From assembly GCA_021234535.1 (NCBI GenBank), contig CM037843.1, positions 14,835,677 to 14,899,676 on the forward strand: 64,000 nt of DNA, in the 5' to 3' direction. A program made the translations under genes and the position numbers. The notes under the pieces were generated by a model. The model worked only from the letters and a program-made list of their open reading frames with translations, had not been told where the DNA came from and searched no databases. This stretch comes from Stichopus chloronotus (Eukaryota; Echinodermata; Holothuroidea; Aspidochirotida; Stichopodidae). This document shows, piece after piece, positions 25,601-48,800 of the stretch (position 1 is the first letter of the stretch; each line of letters starts with the position of its first letter).

Positions 25601-26287
25601 TACGAGAACACCCCTCTGCTGAGAGGCGACCGAGGAGGCCACGCCCAACCTTCGGAAGATACAGACCTGACCATGGATGGGCTCGGTGATGACTTGCCAG
25701 AAGGTAAGAAAAAGTCCCCATCCAAGAAATCGACTAAAACTGCAGAAGGTCATAAGTCAACATTCAAGAGAACAGACGAAACCAGAGGTTCGACGACAAA
25801 AAATTCTGACAAAAAGATGACCAGCGATCAACGGTCAAAGTCGCAAAAATCGTCGAGCAAGGCACCGTCTGTCAAGGGATCACCAAAGTCGCCCAAACAA
25901 GCATCAACCAAGTTGTCGAAGAAACGAAGTCCGCTAGGAAGCTTGAAGAAGGGATTGTCTAAGCGATCTTCGAGTAAGCCAAAGAGTCCTTCTCCAAAAG
26001 GCAAGTCAAGTGCAAAAACTGGAAAATCGACAAAAATAAAAACCGCAGCCAATGCGAATTTTGGTGGTATAAAGAGTAGCACCACACGGAAATTCGGCGG
26101 AGTTTCCTCGAAGGTCAAAAGTCCCCTGTCAAAGTTTAGCAAAAAGGGAGGGAAAGGATTTGGCAGCGGTTTATCCCCCCGTATGAAGGGAAAGAGTACA
26201 ATGAGAAAAATGCCGGCTTCGAGGGGTTTTAAATCTATGAGAGGTCCGAAGAAGGGTTTTGGAAAATCTTTCAAGCTAAAGTTTTAA
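22671..26287 (+). CDS. PRPH2-like: Peripherin-2/ROM1-like tetraspanin, long-tail form (three exons)
   Basis: Exons 22671-23236, 23613-23847 and 25349-26287; phases fit and give 579 residues. PRPH2/ROM1 tetraspanins shape sharply curved membrane rims, classically in photoreceptor outer segments. Seen: four hydrophobic segments (about 19-40, 59-78, 95-118 and the exon 2/3 junction); a large second loop with LQIEFTCCGNDGYEDWF (154-170, CC at 160-161), FSCCDP (Cys205-206), RPC (Cys214) and VGC (Cys241); and IQWINNMYL, like vertebrate PRPH2. The cysteine that links PRPH2 molecules covalently (Cys150 in human) has no counterpart: there is no Cys between 119 and 160. The loop carries a His-rich patch (216-220). 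The long C-tail has its own entry. A second terminal exon (25142-25240) competes with the last exon. A photoreceptor role is plausible but inferred. Confidence 0.93.
23955..24420 (+). repeat. Dispersed ~450 bp repeat, direct copy (in tetraspanin intron 2)
   Basis: Partner of the inverted copy at 18765-19237; the two share the same ordered landmarks with scattered substitutions and small indels. It lies in the intron after exon 2. Its presence twice within 5.7 kb suggests an abundant family. Confidence 0.75.
25142..25240 (+). CDS. Alternative terminal exon 3a of the tetraspanin (short tail)
   Basis: Preceded by an acceptor (TTTTGTACCTTGCAG) and in phase 0, so it joins exon 2 cleanly. It reads IFFFCGLRILQTSMSLADAY, then GDPEATSIGYIW and TAG. 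It is homologous residue by residue to the start of exon 3b (LRILHTSMSEAEELGDPEATTIGYLF). Both resemble the vertebrate LRYLQTSL stretch at the end of the fourth membrane segment. Use gives a 299-residue protein with a tail of about 20 residues. No AATAAA lies between its stop and exon 3b 108 bases on, so the message would have to end further downstream. A weak GT overlaps the stop; joining there to exon 3b would create another stop at once. Confidence 0.75.
   Translation: MFFFCGLRILQTSMSLADAYGDPEATSIGYIW
25349..26287 (+). CDS. Terminal exon 3b of the tetraspanin: long acidic-then-basic cytoplasmic tail
   Basis: Phase-0 exon after a TTTTCTCTTAG acceptor; 312 codons then TAA. Residues 1-32 finish the membrane segment and mirror exon 3a. 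Residues about 45-73 are strongly acidic (DSDFDDDSTFDDEDFGDE). At 85-91 there is YENTPLL, which fits the [DE]xxxL[LI] endosomal/lysosomal sorting signal and follows a tyrosine. From about 120 to the end the chain is extremely rich in Lys, Ser and Pro, with repeated SPK/KSP words (SPKSP, KSPSPK, KSPLSK) that proline-directed kinases could use. The last 60 residues are rich in Gly, Phe, Arg and Lys. The antisense strand is also open here because of the biased composition; I regard that as a shadow. Confidence 0.85.
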   Translation: MFILLGLRILHTSMSEAEELGDPEATTIGYLFRTGNTSSHKKFKDVEGIVDAGDSDFDDDSTFDDEDFGDEVENQHQHQRSGPVYENTPLLRGDRGGHAQPSEDTDLTMDGLGDDLPEGKKKSPSKKSTKTAEGHKSTFKRTDETRGSTTKNSDKKMTSDQRSKSQKSSSKAPSVKGSPKSPKQASTKLSKKRSPLGSLKKGLSKRSSSKPKSPSPKGKSSAKTGKSTKIKTAANANFGGIKSSTTRKFGGVSSKVKSPLSKFSKKGGKGFGSGLSPRMKGKSTMRKMPASRGFKSMRGPKKGFGKSFKLKF

Positions 26288-26610
26288 TGAAACGAATAAC
26301 GCACAGAGAGAGTAAATACAGTGGGACATTACAATTTCAGACATAAGGTAGCGTTCAGATCCTCCTGAAAGACATCCGTAAAATTCGAAAGCGGACTCTC
26401 TTTGAAGGAGTTGCCGTACAAGAAACGTCTGCAGTGCGAATTTGATCACATTCCGATGCCGACACTTTCAAATGTTAAAGTGATCGCTTGTGATTACTGA
26501 AAAACCAGCAGGATAAGATTATGCTTGATCTTAACTTTCTCTTTATTTTTAAATGTACACGTGAGGTTGTACATGGATGGACTACGTCTTTCAATGAACG
26601 AAAATGACAG

Positions 26611-26682
26611 TAACTACTTTGAAAAGCATAGGGATTGGCATAAAAATAACTACTTTGAAAAGCATAGGGATTGGCATAAAAA
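26611..26682 (+). repeat. Perfect 36 bp tandem duplication
   Basis: Units 26611-26646 and 26647-26682 are identical (TAACTACTTTGAAAAGCATA, then GGGATTGGCATAAAAA). The period is a multiple of three, so the short open frame across it repeats NYFEKHRDWHKN. It lies beyond the tetraspanin stop, probably in its 3' UTR; I do not call it coding. Confidence 0.9.
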
Positions 26683-29600
26683 CAGTAAAAAAAAACAGAA
26701 ATCGTTTTTGAAAACTAACGGTTCTTAGTGTATGTCCCTAGGTAATGAATATGCAACAGCACAGGTCTCACAGGTGTATCAAAACATACTTCTCAAGTCG
26801 TCGCTCTAAGTTCGTCGGTATCGGGGATTGTAGCATTTGTTATAGAAAGCATTGCAGTAACAAATAACCTGCAAACTGATCACATCACTGCGGCGTCAGT
26901 GGTCCTGAGTTGTTTTGACGAACTGAATATTCAACACTAGTTAACTTCCCATTGTCTTGTTCAAAGAAGCACACGCTTGATTTGAAAGAAAACTGTCAAC
27001 CACTTCATTGTCGTATCATAAACTTTTTGACGTTTTGTTAGAAGAATTTGAAATGAAATGGCAGAATTAACGCCCTGACACCTGTTTATTTTACCCAAAT
27101 TGACCAAATGGTGCTATGAAAATTCCGTACCAAACTTTTGGACATGAAATTTCAAAGTTTTACTTTTTGCCTAGGCACGCAATCACTTTAACAGGCAATG
27201 TTATACACTTGTCCATTTCAGCACATCTTTTATGTAAATTCCTTCACAACGTGCTTCCTCGGATATTCATCTGTGTTGTTTTTTTTTTTCACTTTTGCTG
27301 TCAAGCGGAATAGCCTACCTGTGAAATCAATACACATATATATAGTACTGATTAAGTAAATGCATATTATTTTCGATGGTGACCAATATGCTTACAGGGG
27401 TAATATTAATACACAACCGCGTACGTAACGTCAAAGCAGTTTAATGTATGAGTTGTCTATATACGATTCACATAAAATGAACAACATGCCACTAATTTGT
27501 TCTTATGTATCAATTTTTATCAAATTTATCAATAAATTCACTAGGATGCTTTTATAATTCACTTAATCCGACTCGAATTTGAAGTGAAATTCAGTTTGTT
27601 GAGATACTCTGTTCCCGAAACTGTTCTTTGTTGCTTTTCCATAGGTGCAACGAAAAGATAGCAAGAACAGACAAGATCTTTCGGACAGAGAATATTCAAA
27701 TATTACGAAGGGGAAAAAAAGGAAGATAAGCAGAGTCCTGATAATGGTTCCATTCTATACAGAAGAATTCATCTGAGACGCATACGTCATATCATCACCA
27801 TATTAGTGATAGCCTAACACTTTCTTTAAACTACATCATAAACCCCCTTCGCTGTTTCAGCAAGTAAAGCGAGAGGAGGTGGGGACGAGTAGGGGGTGGG
27901 CCAATATTAAAATAAGCTGCATCTAGGAAGGACAATTACGTCCTAGTGGAGACTATACATGGCACTGATCCAAATCAAAATATGAAGCGAATACTAACTT
28001 GGAAATTAAGTTTGAAAGATTGTTTGTGTATTTATTGCTCGTTTGTTAAATGGATTTTAAGTTTTAGAAAACAAGAAGAGGTCTCACGTGTACTATGTAG
28101 GGGTAAACCTATAATCGGATGGGACATTGGACATGGCCGATGTGCAACTTAACAATTATCGGTAAAACATTGGACCGGCGAAATTTAGACCGCGACGTTT
28201 GCGGATGTTCAACAACCTAATAATATATTTGCCACCCCGGGGGGGGGGGGGGATACTAATCCGTGAATTAAGATAGGAATTGAGAAAAGCCCCATAAATA
28301 TTATTTTCAATTTGAAAAGTTGAAAAATGTGACATTTCCGATGATTTTGGATTCTTGATGAAAGCACACCAGAGACTACATGATACACAAAATGGAAAAA
28401 AAAATCAGGAGAGAGCACGCTCGATGAGGAACAAATCGAAGAAGATCAGGTATCGGCTGATGTTGTAATAAAAAATAACAGCCATCGGACGGGCAGAGAA
28501 AAACCACACCAGTTAAACCCCGGTACTTTGCGAAATAAATACCGTCGCTTGGATTATGTCTCTTTTATAGACTGCCAAAGTAATCGCTTCTGCGGTATTT
28601 TGTGAGCGTCTGTTAGTAATAGTGAGTATTTCCATTGACAACCCCTTTGTTTTTCGCTATAGACATTTTACCGATTGCAGCTTAAAGCAAATGAGAGATT
28701 AATCAGAGTCTTCATCTTTCAACGTAATCTGTGTAATAATAACAAATTAACGCAAAGGAATAAAAAAAAAAATTAGGGGAAACGTAAAAAAGAAAATGTT
28801 CGACCTGCTTCTCGCAATTTTTATGTTGTATGACGTCAGAGCATTAGTCGGTGGACGTAACTCTTTATTTATCATTGTTCACCTTTTGATAAATGTTGTA
28901 TAACAACATATTTGCCTCAAAGTATATTTGCATATTCATACTTTGTGTTACAAGTATTGTTCATTTGTAATGTCCACGGCTGCTTACATACTGTATCAAT
29001 AATAAGTATGAGTGATATGTGAAATCGTTGAGATATGTGCACCCTCTGTATCATGTGACCGTGGGAGGATGGATTGCGTCATGCATGATCAAAAAGACGT
29101 AAGAGAGTGTCACGATTGTCTCTGTTGATCGAAAAATTTGTAGCCTTTAATACAAACTTTTGTTGCCATGGTTAAGATTGTCACACACACACAGGCTCAG
29201 ATTGTCATTATAGTACATGATTCGGAATGACGACACCGTTTGATTAATGATTTGCGAGATATGAATATGTATTTGGTACCGTATGTTGCCTCATGATTCT
29301 CCACTCCTCAGTGTAGGGACTGGATATTCTTCATAGCCCCATCCTCTCCCTCGTTTCCCACTTGACCGCTTAACTAACATCCCACACGTCCAGAGAGCCT
29401 GAAACTTGAATTTCTTTTGATCTGTTTGGACAGCGTGTGGCTATGCGCAGAGAGGGCTAAGCTTTAGGCAATATTTCCACCAAAGTGTGAGCATGGGGTA
29501 AGTTATGATTTCCACGAATATGTTCTTATCGAATTTTAAGTGAAGACGTTTGTATTTTTATCGTGCGTTGGTTTTAATCTGAGATTCTATATTAACATAA

Positions 29601-29896
29601 GAATGCTTCTATTTAGCACGGTGGTAGCTTGCATATTGTACAATACGCTACGATTTAACAACGAAGACTATAGCACGTTATAAATAAATCTTGAAAAGTT
29701 TTACAAAATAATCACATCGTCAAGAATGAGGTTTCTCTTCTGTTATTAATATATTCTGTTTACTTTTAATATTTCAGGAGAAAAGAAACATTAAAACGAA
29801 TCCTGCATCTTTTTCTCAGTTTTTATTTACACCTTTGTCGACAACTTAACGCCCTCTATATACAACATTTTCACCACCAGAAATATTGCTATTTTG
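26683..29896. other. Spacer after the tetraspanin
   Basis: Probably includes the rest of the tetraspanin 3' UTR. No exon recognised. A poly-G tract lies near 28239. If the exon at 18308-18583 belongs to the transporter, this is also part of that gene's last intron. Confidence 0.45.
27531..27536 (+). terminator. Possible poly(A) signal of the tetraspanin long form
   Basis: First AATAAA I noticed on the plus strand after the stop at 26287, giving a 3' UTR of about 1.25 kb. A weaker, nearer signal cannot be excluded. Confidence 0.3.
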
Positions 29897-31567
29897 CAGA
29901 GTTGTAACGAGTCAACTTGAGCTCGAGTCACAAGTCGAGTCGAGTCATCCACATTACAGATCGAGTCAAGTCAAGTCGAGTTAGGACAAGTTGTCGAGTC
30001 AAGTCGAGTCAGTGTTCCATTCGAGTCAAGCCAAAAATAATTGGATAAGTCGCTGCGAGTCAGTCGTTAGCAAGCATGCATGAACTTTTTGATGGCAATG
30101 TCTGTATGTAAGTTTAAACCTTCTTTGGGCAGTAAAAACCCGACTGGTTTTGAGATGGGTCACTGAAGTAATTAATTGCTGAGATATGATTTGTTTAATA
30201 CCGACTATAAGGTTATTCAGGAATTGGTGCTACACCTATTTAAACCCCTCCCTCCGACCTAAAACAAAAAACAAACAAAAAAAACAGTGCCAATCGGGTG
30301 CCGGAATTGTTGTGAATCCGTAAAACATTGTGCCTGAACAGAAAATACATGTTCTCAGTCTCATCTAACTGTATTACCTTTTACAAATACTGCACTGTAC
30401 CGCAAAGTATGCAAGTGACAAGTAAAACTGAATGGATAAACATTTGAAACACATCTTTCATGTGAAAAAAATCAACGAAGACAACACTGATGTTCTGAGA
30501 AATTTAGTCTCAGAAAATCAGAAAGTTTCTTCTTTCAAAGGTAAATCATAAAGGGAAAATGCAGTCATTTAGATTTGGATTATTGTAGTAGTCTACAACA
30601 TTTTATGAATGGCTTTTGAGAATCGTGTGACAATATTTTTCTTACTAAATTGTGCAAAATATGGGCCATTACTTACTTTTCATTGGAAGCAATATAGTCC
30701 GAGAGGAAAAAGTGTAATTAGCTATTTTTTTAAAACGTTAAGGGCGACTGCGCTTGCCCTTTAAGTTTTTTTTTATTGTGGGCTCAAAACGTTATTACTA
30801 GTCTACAATGTCTGTTTATTCCCATCTTCACACTTTTTACATTGAGTTTAGGATGAAAAAGTGCTATGAAGAGAACAAACAGCCCAGCATTTCTATTGAC
30901 TTCAGTGGATACCGTACATCACTTTTGTGGAATGAATCATTCCATACAGTAGAATATAGTTCAATACAGTAGAATATAGTTCAATACAGTAGAAAATAGT
31001 TCAAAATGGTTAGTTAAGGTCAGAGAGTCACTCAAAAATGTCACCGGAACTCAGACTACATGAGATTGTGGCTTAGGCTTTCTTTTTCTCTCGAATTATT
31101 CGAACGTTATCAGATATTTATATCAAGTGCACGAAACCATTTGTAAAACCTAGCTCTGGTGTAATCCTGCTAAGGTGCAATCACCAGTGTATGGAAAAAC
31201 TTCTCACATATGTAGCTGCGGTATCTTAATGTTACCCTGGTTACTACGCATAAAGTTTCGATACGGTTTCACACCGTGCAGAGCTTACAATGCAGGAGCG
31301 TCAGGTTCCTACGAGTTACGATGGTTGAACAAGCAAACAAGTAAAAAGTAGTAGCAGTAATAAAAAAAAAAGCGGCAAACTGAAATATTTGACTCGAGTC
31401 AAATAGTAAAAATTCGAGTCAAGTCGAGTCAATCCTGTCGCTGACTCTAAAGTCCAAGTCGAATCAGTTGATGCTACGACTCGAGTCCAAGTCGTCGATT
31501 CAATGAGAAAGGCTACTCGAGTCGACTCGAGTCCGAAGGAGTCAATGAATCAGTCATTACAACTCTG
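29897..31567. mobile_element. Non-autonomous hAT-like transposon with GAGTC-rich ends
   Basis: The ends are inverted repeats: CAGAGTTGTAACGA on the left, and CAGAGTTGTAATGA reading in from the right. Flanks CTATTTTG and CTGTTTGG could be an eroded 8 bp target duplication (6 of 8). Both match hAT habits (ends starting CAG, 8 bp duplication). About 170 bp inside each end is packed with GAGTC and AAGTCGAGTC words on both strands, a likely transposase-binding region. The 1.3 kb interior has no open frame above 60 codons and includes three 20 bp repeats (30941-31000). Confidence 0.7.
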
Positions 31568-34260
31568 CTGTTTGGTATGAAAGGAGATTTAGAAATAACG
31601 AGACCTTAAACAAAAGCTGTATTAAACAGGTAGAATATGTATCGTAAAAAATATCTGGCCTAATCTGAAACTAAATGAAAAGTACATTCTCATTTATATC
31701 AGCCCCGTGGCATGCCACCACTCCCCCCCCCCCCCACACACACTCAATAAAGAAACATAATGCATATATAGATATATATAAATACTGAAATAAAAGCTAC
31801 ATAGATCATGTCTTTATAATGTGTCATACATCTTCGATTCGTACGTATGTCTGTGAGAACGTTTTTTATTATGATGTAGCGTGTTTGTAAATTATGTAGA
31901 ACGAATATCGTTCATGTGTGTTACCAGTATAGTTTGTACGAGAGAAATGAAGAAGTAAATCATTATACTTCTCCATAAACAAATCTTACCACTCAACGGA
32001 CAAACGGACAGACACTTATACAGTCGTATGAAAACGCCCGGGGAGTGAGGGCATTGCTTGTATCGGCTATGCTGCAGTCGCATATGGTTATAGTTTCAGG
32101 TTAAAGGGTAGGTCCTGTTGGTTCGATGCATGAGTCCTGTATTGCTGTAGCTACACATGGTTGTAGACTTGTGACGACTGGTCACGTAACTCTTTCGCAA
32201 GCTGCATACTCGAAGGACTGAAAATCTAGCTATATCAGTTTTGATAATTTATCTTTATCATTACAAAACATCGGATTTCAAACGAAGATAAACAAAGTTG
32301 ATAATCTTCCACGGTATCTGTCGACACCCTGCCGGTAATTACCTTATACTATAGCTGATAATTGAGGCGTTTTTGTCGATATGCCAGTAAACAGCGAGTA
32401 CTAAACATGACATTTCTGTGTTTTGTTTACGAGGCGAGGCTGACTCAACATACACTTAAAACTATCATTAGCATTTCGCCGAACTTAATGGCCAAACGGA
32501 AGAAGGGCAACTGGTGCTACCAGTTTCAGGGATATGCTTATGGCTAATTCCAATTATCCCACCGTATACCGAGAAACCGAGGAAATTCATCGTCCTCTTT
32601 TTAGTCTTCCAAATATTTTCAGAAGTCTTGTGGCATTATGAGGTACGTGAAGTTGACTCACTGTTTTCAACAATTATGAGAGAGGTAAATCCTGCTGACA
32701 AACTTAATAGTCTGACAGGTAGTAGGGACTTATCGATTCAGGACGGTAGAGCAACAGGACGGACGGTGAAAACTCAAGGGCACACGGTGTTGCGTCCTGA
32801 AATTAAGGGTGTTTCGTTTTTGAAGACGACGGTGTAGTAGAATGACAACATACCAATGACCCGCGCATTCATTTACAAAGTTGCAAAGTTTTGTTAGCTT
32901 CCACACTCATCACTATACTGTAATAAATGGAGAATACACGTGCACATGGGAAATTACTATGGCAACCCCTGTAACTTCCTGTATCTAGACAGAACGTTAA
33001 ATCGGGCTACTATACAGCTCTGACAATCAACAGGACGGTGGGGTGTTGGCTTCTGCTCATGCGCCAACCAACTTTTGGCTGCGCGTTCCGTCTCCTTTGT
33101 CTACCAACCTGAAATCGAAAAGTCACTGATATTGGTTTATTTTGAATAATTTTAGAGTGAAACGCAGTATACAAGACAAAACTAATCCCAAATGTCCCAA
33201 ATTACTTTCATTTCGAACTGTATTCTATGATCCGGTCTATTTTTGTCCCCAGAACGTGTGAGGGAAAACAGATTTTTCAAAAAAGTTTAAAATTGTTTCT
33301 AAATCAGGTTAGGATCGTAACACAGGGATAGTATCACGTGAACCGAGGGATATTTGGCCTTTTCGTTCATAATCGTCGGTCAGAATTGCAAAAAAATTAT
33401 AAAAGAACCCTTCATTTTGGAAGTAGGGGTGTAGCTTATTTCCATGAAACTGATTCGTTCATTGGTATCAGATCAAAACAAAGATGCCCTTTATTAAAGC
33501 ATCATTATGATTGGCCAACCCCTAACCTTCTTTCATTTTTTTTTATAAACGAAAAATTGATTGGTCTTAACATTCTGTGCCACCGTCGTTACTGCATTCG
33601 TCCTGGGGGGAAAAGCACGTGGCCGGTCATTGTACGCGGATTGTGTAACTGGTATTGTTAAGCGGTTGCCTCATCTTCAGTGGATGGCACTCTTCGAAAA
33701 CCTCTCTGTGCGCAGGAAGAAATATCAGAGACCGAATGAATCGACAGATAAAAATACATACTTTAAAGGAATATGAAATGGCACTTATGAGAAAAGGACA
33801 CAAATTACTGACCGTGTCAGCTCAATTACTAATCGATCTGTGCCGATACTTGTGTCTTTTTATTTCTGATGACACTTTTTAGTCTTGACCTCAGTTGGAG
33901 CTAATCCAAACCACACTGTTTTGCCTTATAGTGTAACCACAGAAGAGCAATCAGGAGTGCACAATTTTCTAAATGCAATAAGTTATCGTATATACCATTT
34001 ACATTGCTCGTGGAAGTATTGAAAATAGCAGCAACAAAAACAAAAATATAGCATTGTTGGAGGGGAAACTGCTTGAACCAGTGACATTTTAAAAAAATTA
34101 GATTTCTTTGAAAAGAAACCAGGAGTGAATTATCATCACAGAAAATGCAGATGAATTGTAGGCTGGAGCGTAACTTCGAGAGTGCAGCTATACCGTTTGT
34201 AGCACTATACATTCCACTGTGCAATGAATTGTTTCGCTGTATACCGTACCGTGTACTTAC
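31568..34260. other. Gene-free stretch downstream of OATP exon 8
   Basis: No exon of a recognised family. The OATP frame stays open past the exon 8 donor down to 33901, but the strong splice donor makes that a retained-intron possibility only. A poly-C tract lies near 31723. Confidence 0.45.
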
Positions 34261-45153
<10,893 letters not shown>

Positions 45154-45401
45154 GATTCTTCTTTCTAAATTCTTCTTTCTAAATGTAAAAGAGTGAAATG
45201 TGACAGAGTGAAAAAAAGGGGTGACCGCAGTGATAACTCTTGCTTTCGATGACATTCTTCTCTCCGTTCAGTGACATTTTTCACTCCATTAGAGTCATTA
45301 ACCACTTCGTACAGAGTAAACTCTCAATCGAATTCCATTCTTTAAAAGAGTGGTCATTTTAGTCGCTCCTTTGCACTTAGAGAGCTCGAAGCTCTCTTTG
45401 T

Positions 45402-45465
45402 GCATTTCAGTCTGCTCATTTTGGCATTTTCAGCCTGCCATTTTGGCATTGTCAGTCTGCCATTT
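45402..45465. repeat. Short tandem repeats of CATTTTGG and CAGTCTGC words
   Basis: About three imperfect units of 21-28 bases built from CATTTTGGCATT, TCAG(T/C)CTG and CCATTT. Just upstream of the OATP start on its promoter side; meaning unknown. Confidence 0.6.
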
Positions 45466-48400
45466 CATTAATAGAGTTTTCAGTGCTTGGTATGGAAAGG
45501 ATTTTTGAATTAAATTATTTCGAGTTGGTACGCCTCATGTTGCAAACTATTGTCGCAAAAACTACCTGTGACCTACTTTTCCCATTCCCTCTGCAGCCTC
45601 CCTCAGTATAACCATCCCAAAAGGAATTTAAAACGGGGAAAGAGATGGGGACGATTACAGAAATCTTTCTGATTACTTCCCTGCGTGCGTTATCCTCCTA
45701 TCCTCTTTCCTTGCAAATTTCTCTCTTTTCGTCGTTTTCTTAGCGTTCTCCTCTTTTCTTCTCCTTTGCAGATATCCTAATCACAAAATTGATTGGTGCA
45801 CTTGGCTTTCAAGTGGCAATTCTTGACTGAGATATCCCTCACCCCCCACCATAAACTGTTCTAAATCTTCACCTTACACCACCATTTTTCATAGGCCCTT
45901 ATAATTGAATGGATATCATGACATGCGTAATACACCATTCCTCATGATAAAAATTCGGGTTGAAATTATTTCAGTTTTTTTAATCTTGTTCATTGATATA
46001 TGCACTTTTTTTAGCACTTCCTCAGAACTCAATTTCAAAAGCAAAGTGAATTGTACTTTTGAAAAAAAAAAAAAAACATCATCTCGTAAACTGACACTTA
46101 AGAATATCTTGAGTTGGAAATTCTGGGCTAGCCAATTCTGTTTACCATGGTTTCAACTAGTTTACTTTTCTATACTTTAAAATTTCATAATTTGCTTAAA
46201 GAAAGCCAGAATAACTTCAGTCATCAATCCAGAAGTATTGGCATAAATTGTAATGAATAAATGAATCAACGAAGAGAATGTTTCAACGTTAAAGAAACCT
46301 TAAAGTTGAAAACACGGCTACAGATCGGAGGTGTCCTCGGAGGTGTATTAGGGGAACAATATATCTGAAATCAATGGTTGACATAAAAAGATTTTGAATG
46401 AGTGCCGATAACCGATAATCGAATAAAAATGGTTGATACTAATATAAACAATGCAGTACGTCATAAAGTACAGTCAAATTCAGTGGTGCATGTAAACTAT
46501 GATGAGAGAAGCAAGAACACTTTTTCTTTGTTTAAGCATTTTAAACTACCTAACGTTTAATCAACTTATAGTTTAATGTTGTTTTTATTTGTAATTTTAT
46601 CAACTTTCTAACAAAGAGTACAGTTAGACTTACCTTTTTAGGTCTTCACCGTTATATGTAAATCGACGCGTTATATGTTAACTTGATGAGTTCGCTTTGA
46701 TGGGTCAGTATGTACACTTTGGTTTATTTTTGTAGTTAAATGAAACAGTACATTTGTCACACAAGTTAATTACACGCGATTATCAGCATAGTAACAAACT
46801 TATGAATATTCATTTAGTTCCATACGTCACAGTATTGTTAAATGCTGATAATTCTGTTAGTTTTCCTATGTGGTGTTTCAAAGCGACCGGTTCAAGCTAG
46901 TACTTAGAGAACATTTCCACATAGTATCTTGTTGGTAATTGTACCATCAGTTTTCGTTTAACCTTCTTGAGAGAGCTCTTACTAAGGGGTGATATGAGAA
47001 ACGATGGTAGCTCTTACGAGGCCCTCAAAAGGAAGCTGAAGTCCTTCTTACATCGCAATATTGTTGTGTTAATATGCACCGTGACCGTCTTCAAGCTAGT
47101 AATAATTTTTACTGACTTTGATCTTGGCAGTAATCGTTGACTGCATCATGGGAAGAACTTGTGTGAGGATTCTTTACTCGCAATAAGATCTGGTCTATTG
47201 ATCACTAGGTTAGGAAGTATACCAATAATTTTATTTCCGGATGTCCCATCTCCGATGGGGTTATCGTGTGAAGGTTAAGATATCTAGTCTCCGTCTACTG
47301 ATTTTCAACCTTAGAATTTATACATTCAATTGTTTTGTTAGCACTTCTAATAAAGAATAAAATACGTGTATATTTGATTGTATTGGCACCTTTAGTCAAA
47401 ACGTAACCAGCATAAAATCAGAGAGGAGTGATAATGTGATAATGATTAAAAATTAAAAAAAAAAACATTGCAAAGAAGAAAAAGCTCCGTTATGTGAACC
47501 AGTCTGAAGTATGAAAGAGTCGCCTCCGTATCTGGCACCAGGTTTTCACTTAAACTAACGAACAACACTGAACACCTAATTAACGACAACTCATATTGCT
47601 GGTACCAAGATGGTTTGTCACAAATTATGACCTCCATGAGATGGAGCAGTCACTCTGGAGAGGCATTTTTGAAATTGTTTCATGATCATGGGTTGATTAC
47701 GTAATTGTGGAAAGGTTTGTGGGTACTGCTTTATTGATGTTATGGTGTTTTAGGCATACTTAACAATATGTGGTATATCGAATATACGGCACTTCGTGAA
47801 ACTTTGCACTTGAGTATATATCAATTTGCGACTTCCTAGTCCCTCTGCACATCAGCCAACTTCTCTTTTCTGTGTGTAAGCTGTGTAAAGTTGTTAAAGG
47901 TTGGTAGTACGGTACATCCCAAGAACTGTAACACTCGGAAAGATGAAAATTTTGTCGAAAACCAAGAACCAAATACGTTTACTTAAATTGCCTTTAAAGG
48001 ACCTCTGAGACACTGGACATTCCATGCCTCTGACACCCAGATAAAAAATAATTACCCACATATTTAAAACTTTCACGTGAGTTTATTTCCGAACACCCAC
48101 CCCCCCCCCCCCTCACACACACACACACGCATAGTTAAAAAAGAAATATGAACAGATATTATTTCTTTTGAAGAAAAGACACCTTTACTGTAGTAAGATT
48201 GGAAAAGTTTTGAATTTATTGTGCTTCAACCATTCTCTTGTATCTGAAAAGATAACTTTTCAAAGGGATCCCTTCCCAGTATTTTGTCTGGTCTTTCCCT
48301 TCAGCAAAAGGACAGGAAAGTTTGCTTTTGTATTTTAGACTTAGGACAAGTAGAGGCATAGATTCTACAACTGGCTTCGTATTATTCTTCACTTTAACGT

Positions 48401-48639
48401 GATCAGAAAGAGTTCATTTTAGATGATCAAACAAGGATTCTTGAAAACTTAAACAAACCCCACCGATTGCTGTAGACCGTGGAAACTTAATGATTCATTT
48501 GTGACCAACGGCACAGCTGAGCGTACTAAGTGAATTCCGATGTAAAAATCTTTAATCTTTGGTTAATCTCTAGACTCATTTCCACTTTTTCCTCAGTGGC
48601 GGCGGATCTGGGAGGGACAGAGGGGCTGGACTTTGGGGC

Positions 48640-48800
48640 ATAGGGCCCAAATGAAAAACGGAGAGGAGGCTTAATGTTTACTCACCCCTCCCCTCCCAGT
48701 ATTTGCCAAGTGCTTAATAGTAAATGAAAAGGAGGCATATGATCCTTGTATCATCTCAGCCCATCTGATATGTATTACCATTTTTCATAGATTGATTTCA
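48640..48800 (+). repeat. Dispersed repeat, copy B
   Basis: Partner of copy A at 11440-11600, with the same order of landmarks and the same orientation. It is preceded by a GC-rich stretch reading GTGGCGGCGGATCTGGGAGG. Confidence 0.6.

Noticed and set aside
25828..26274. 148-codon minus-strand open frame rich in Phe, Leu, Pro and Asp
   Set aside because: Mirror image of the Lys/Ser-rich coding tail of tetraspanin exon 3b; antisense of such codons rarely gives stops. The plus frame has splice sites and family homology.
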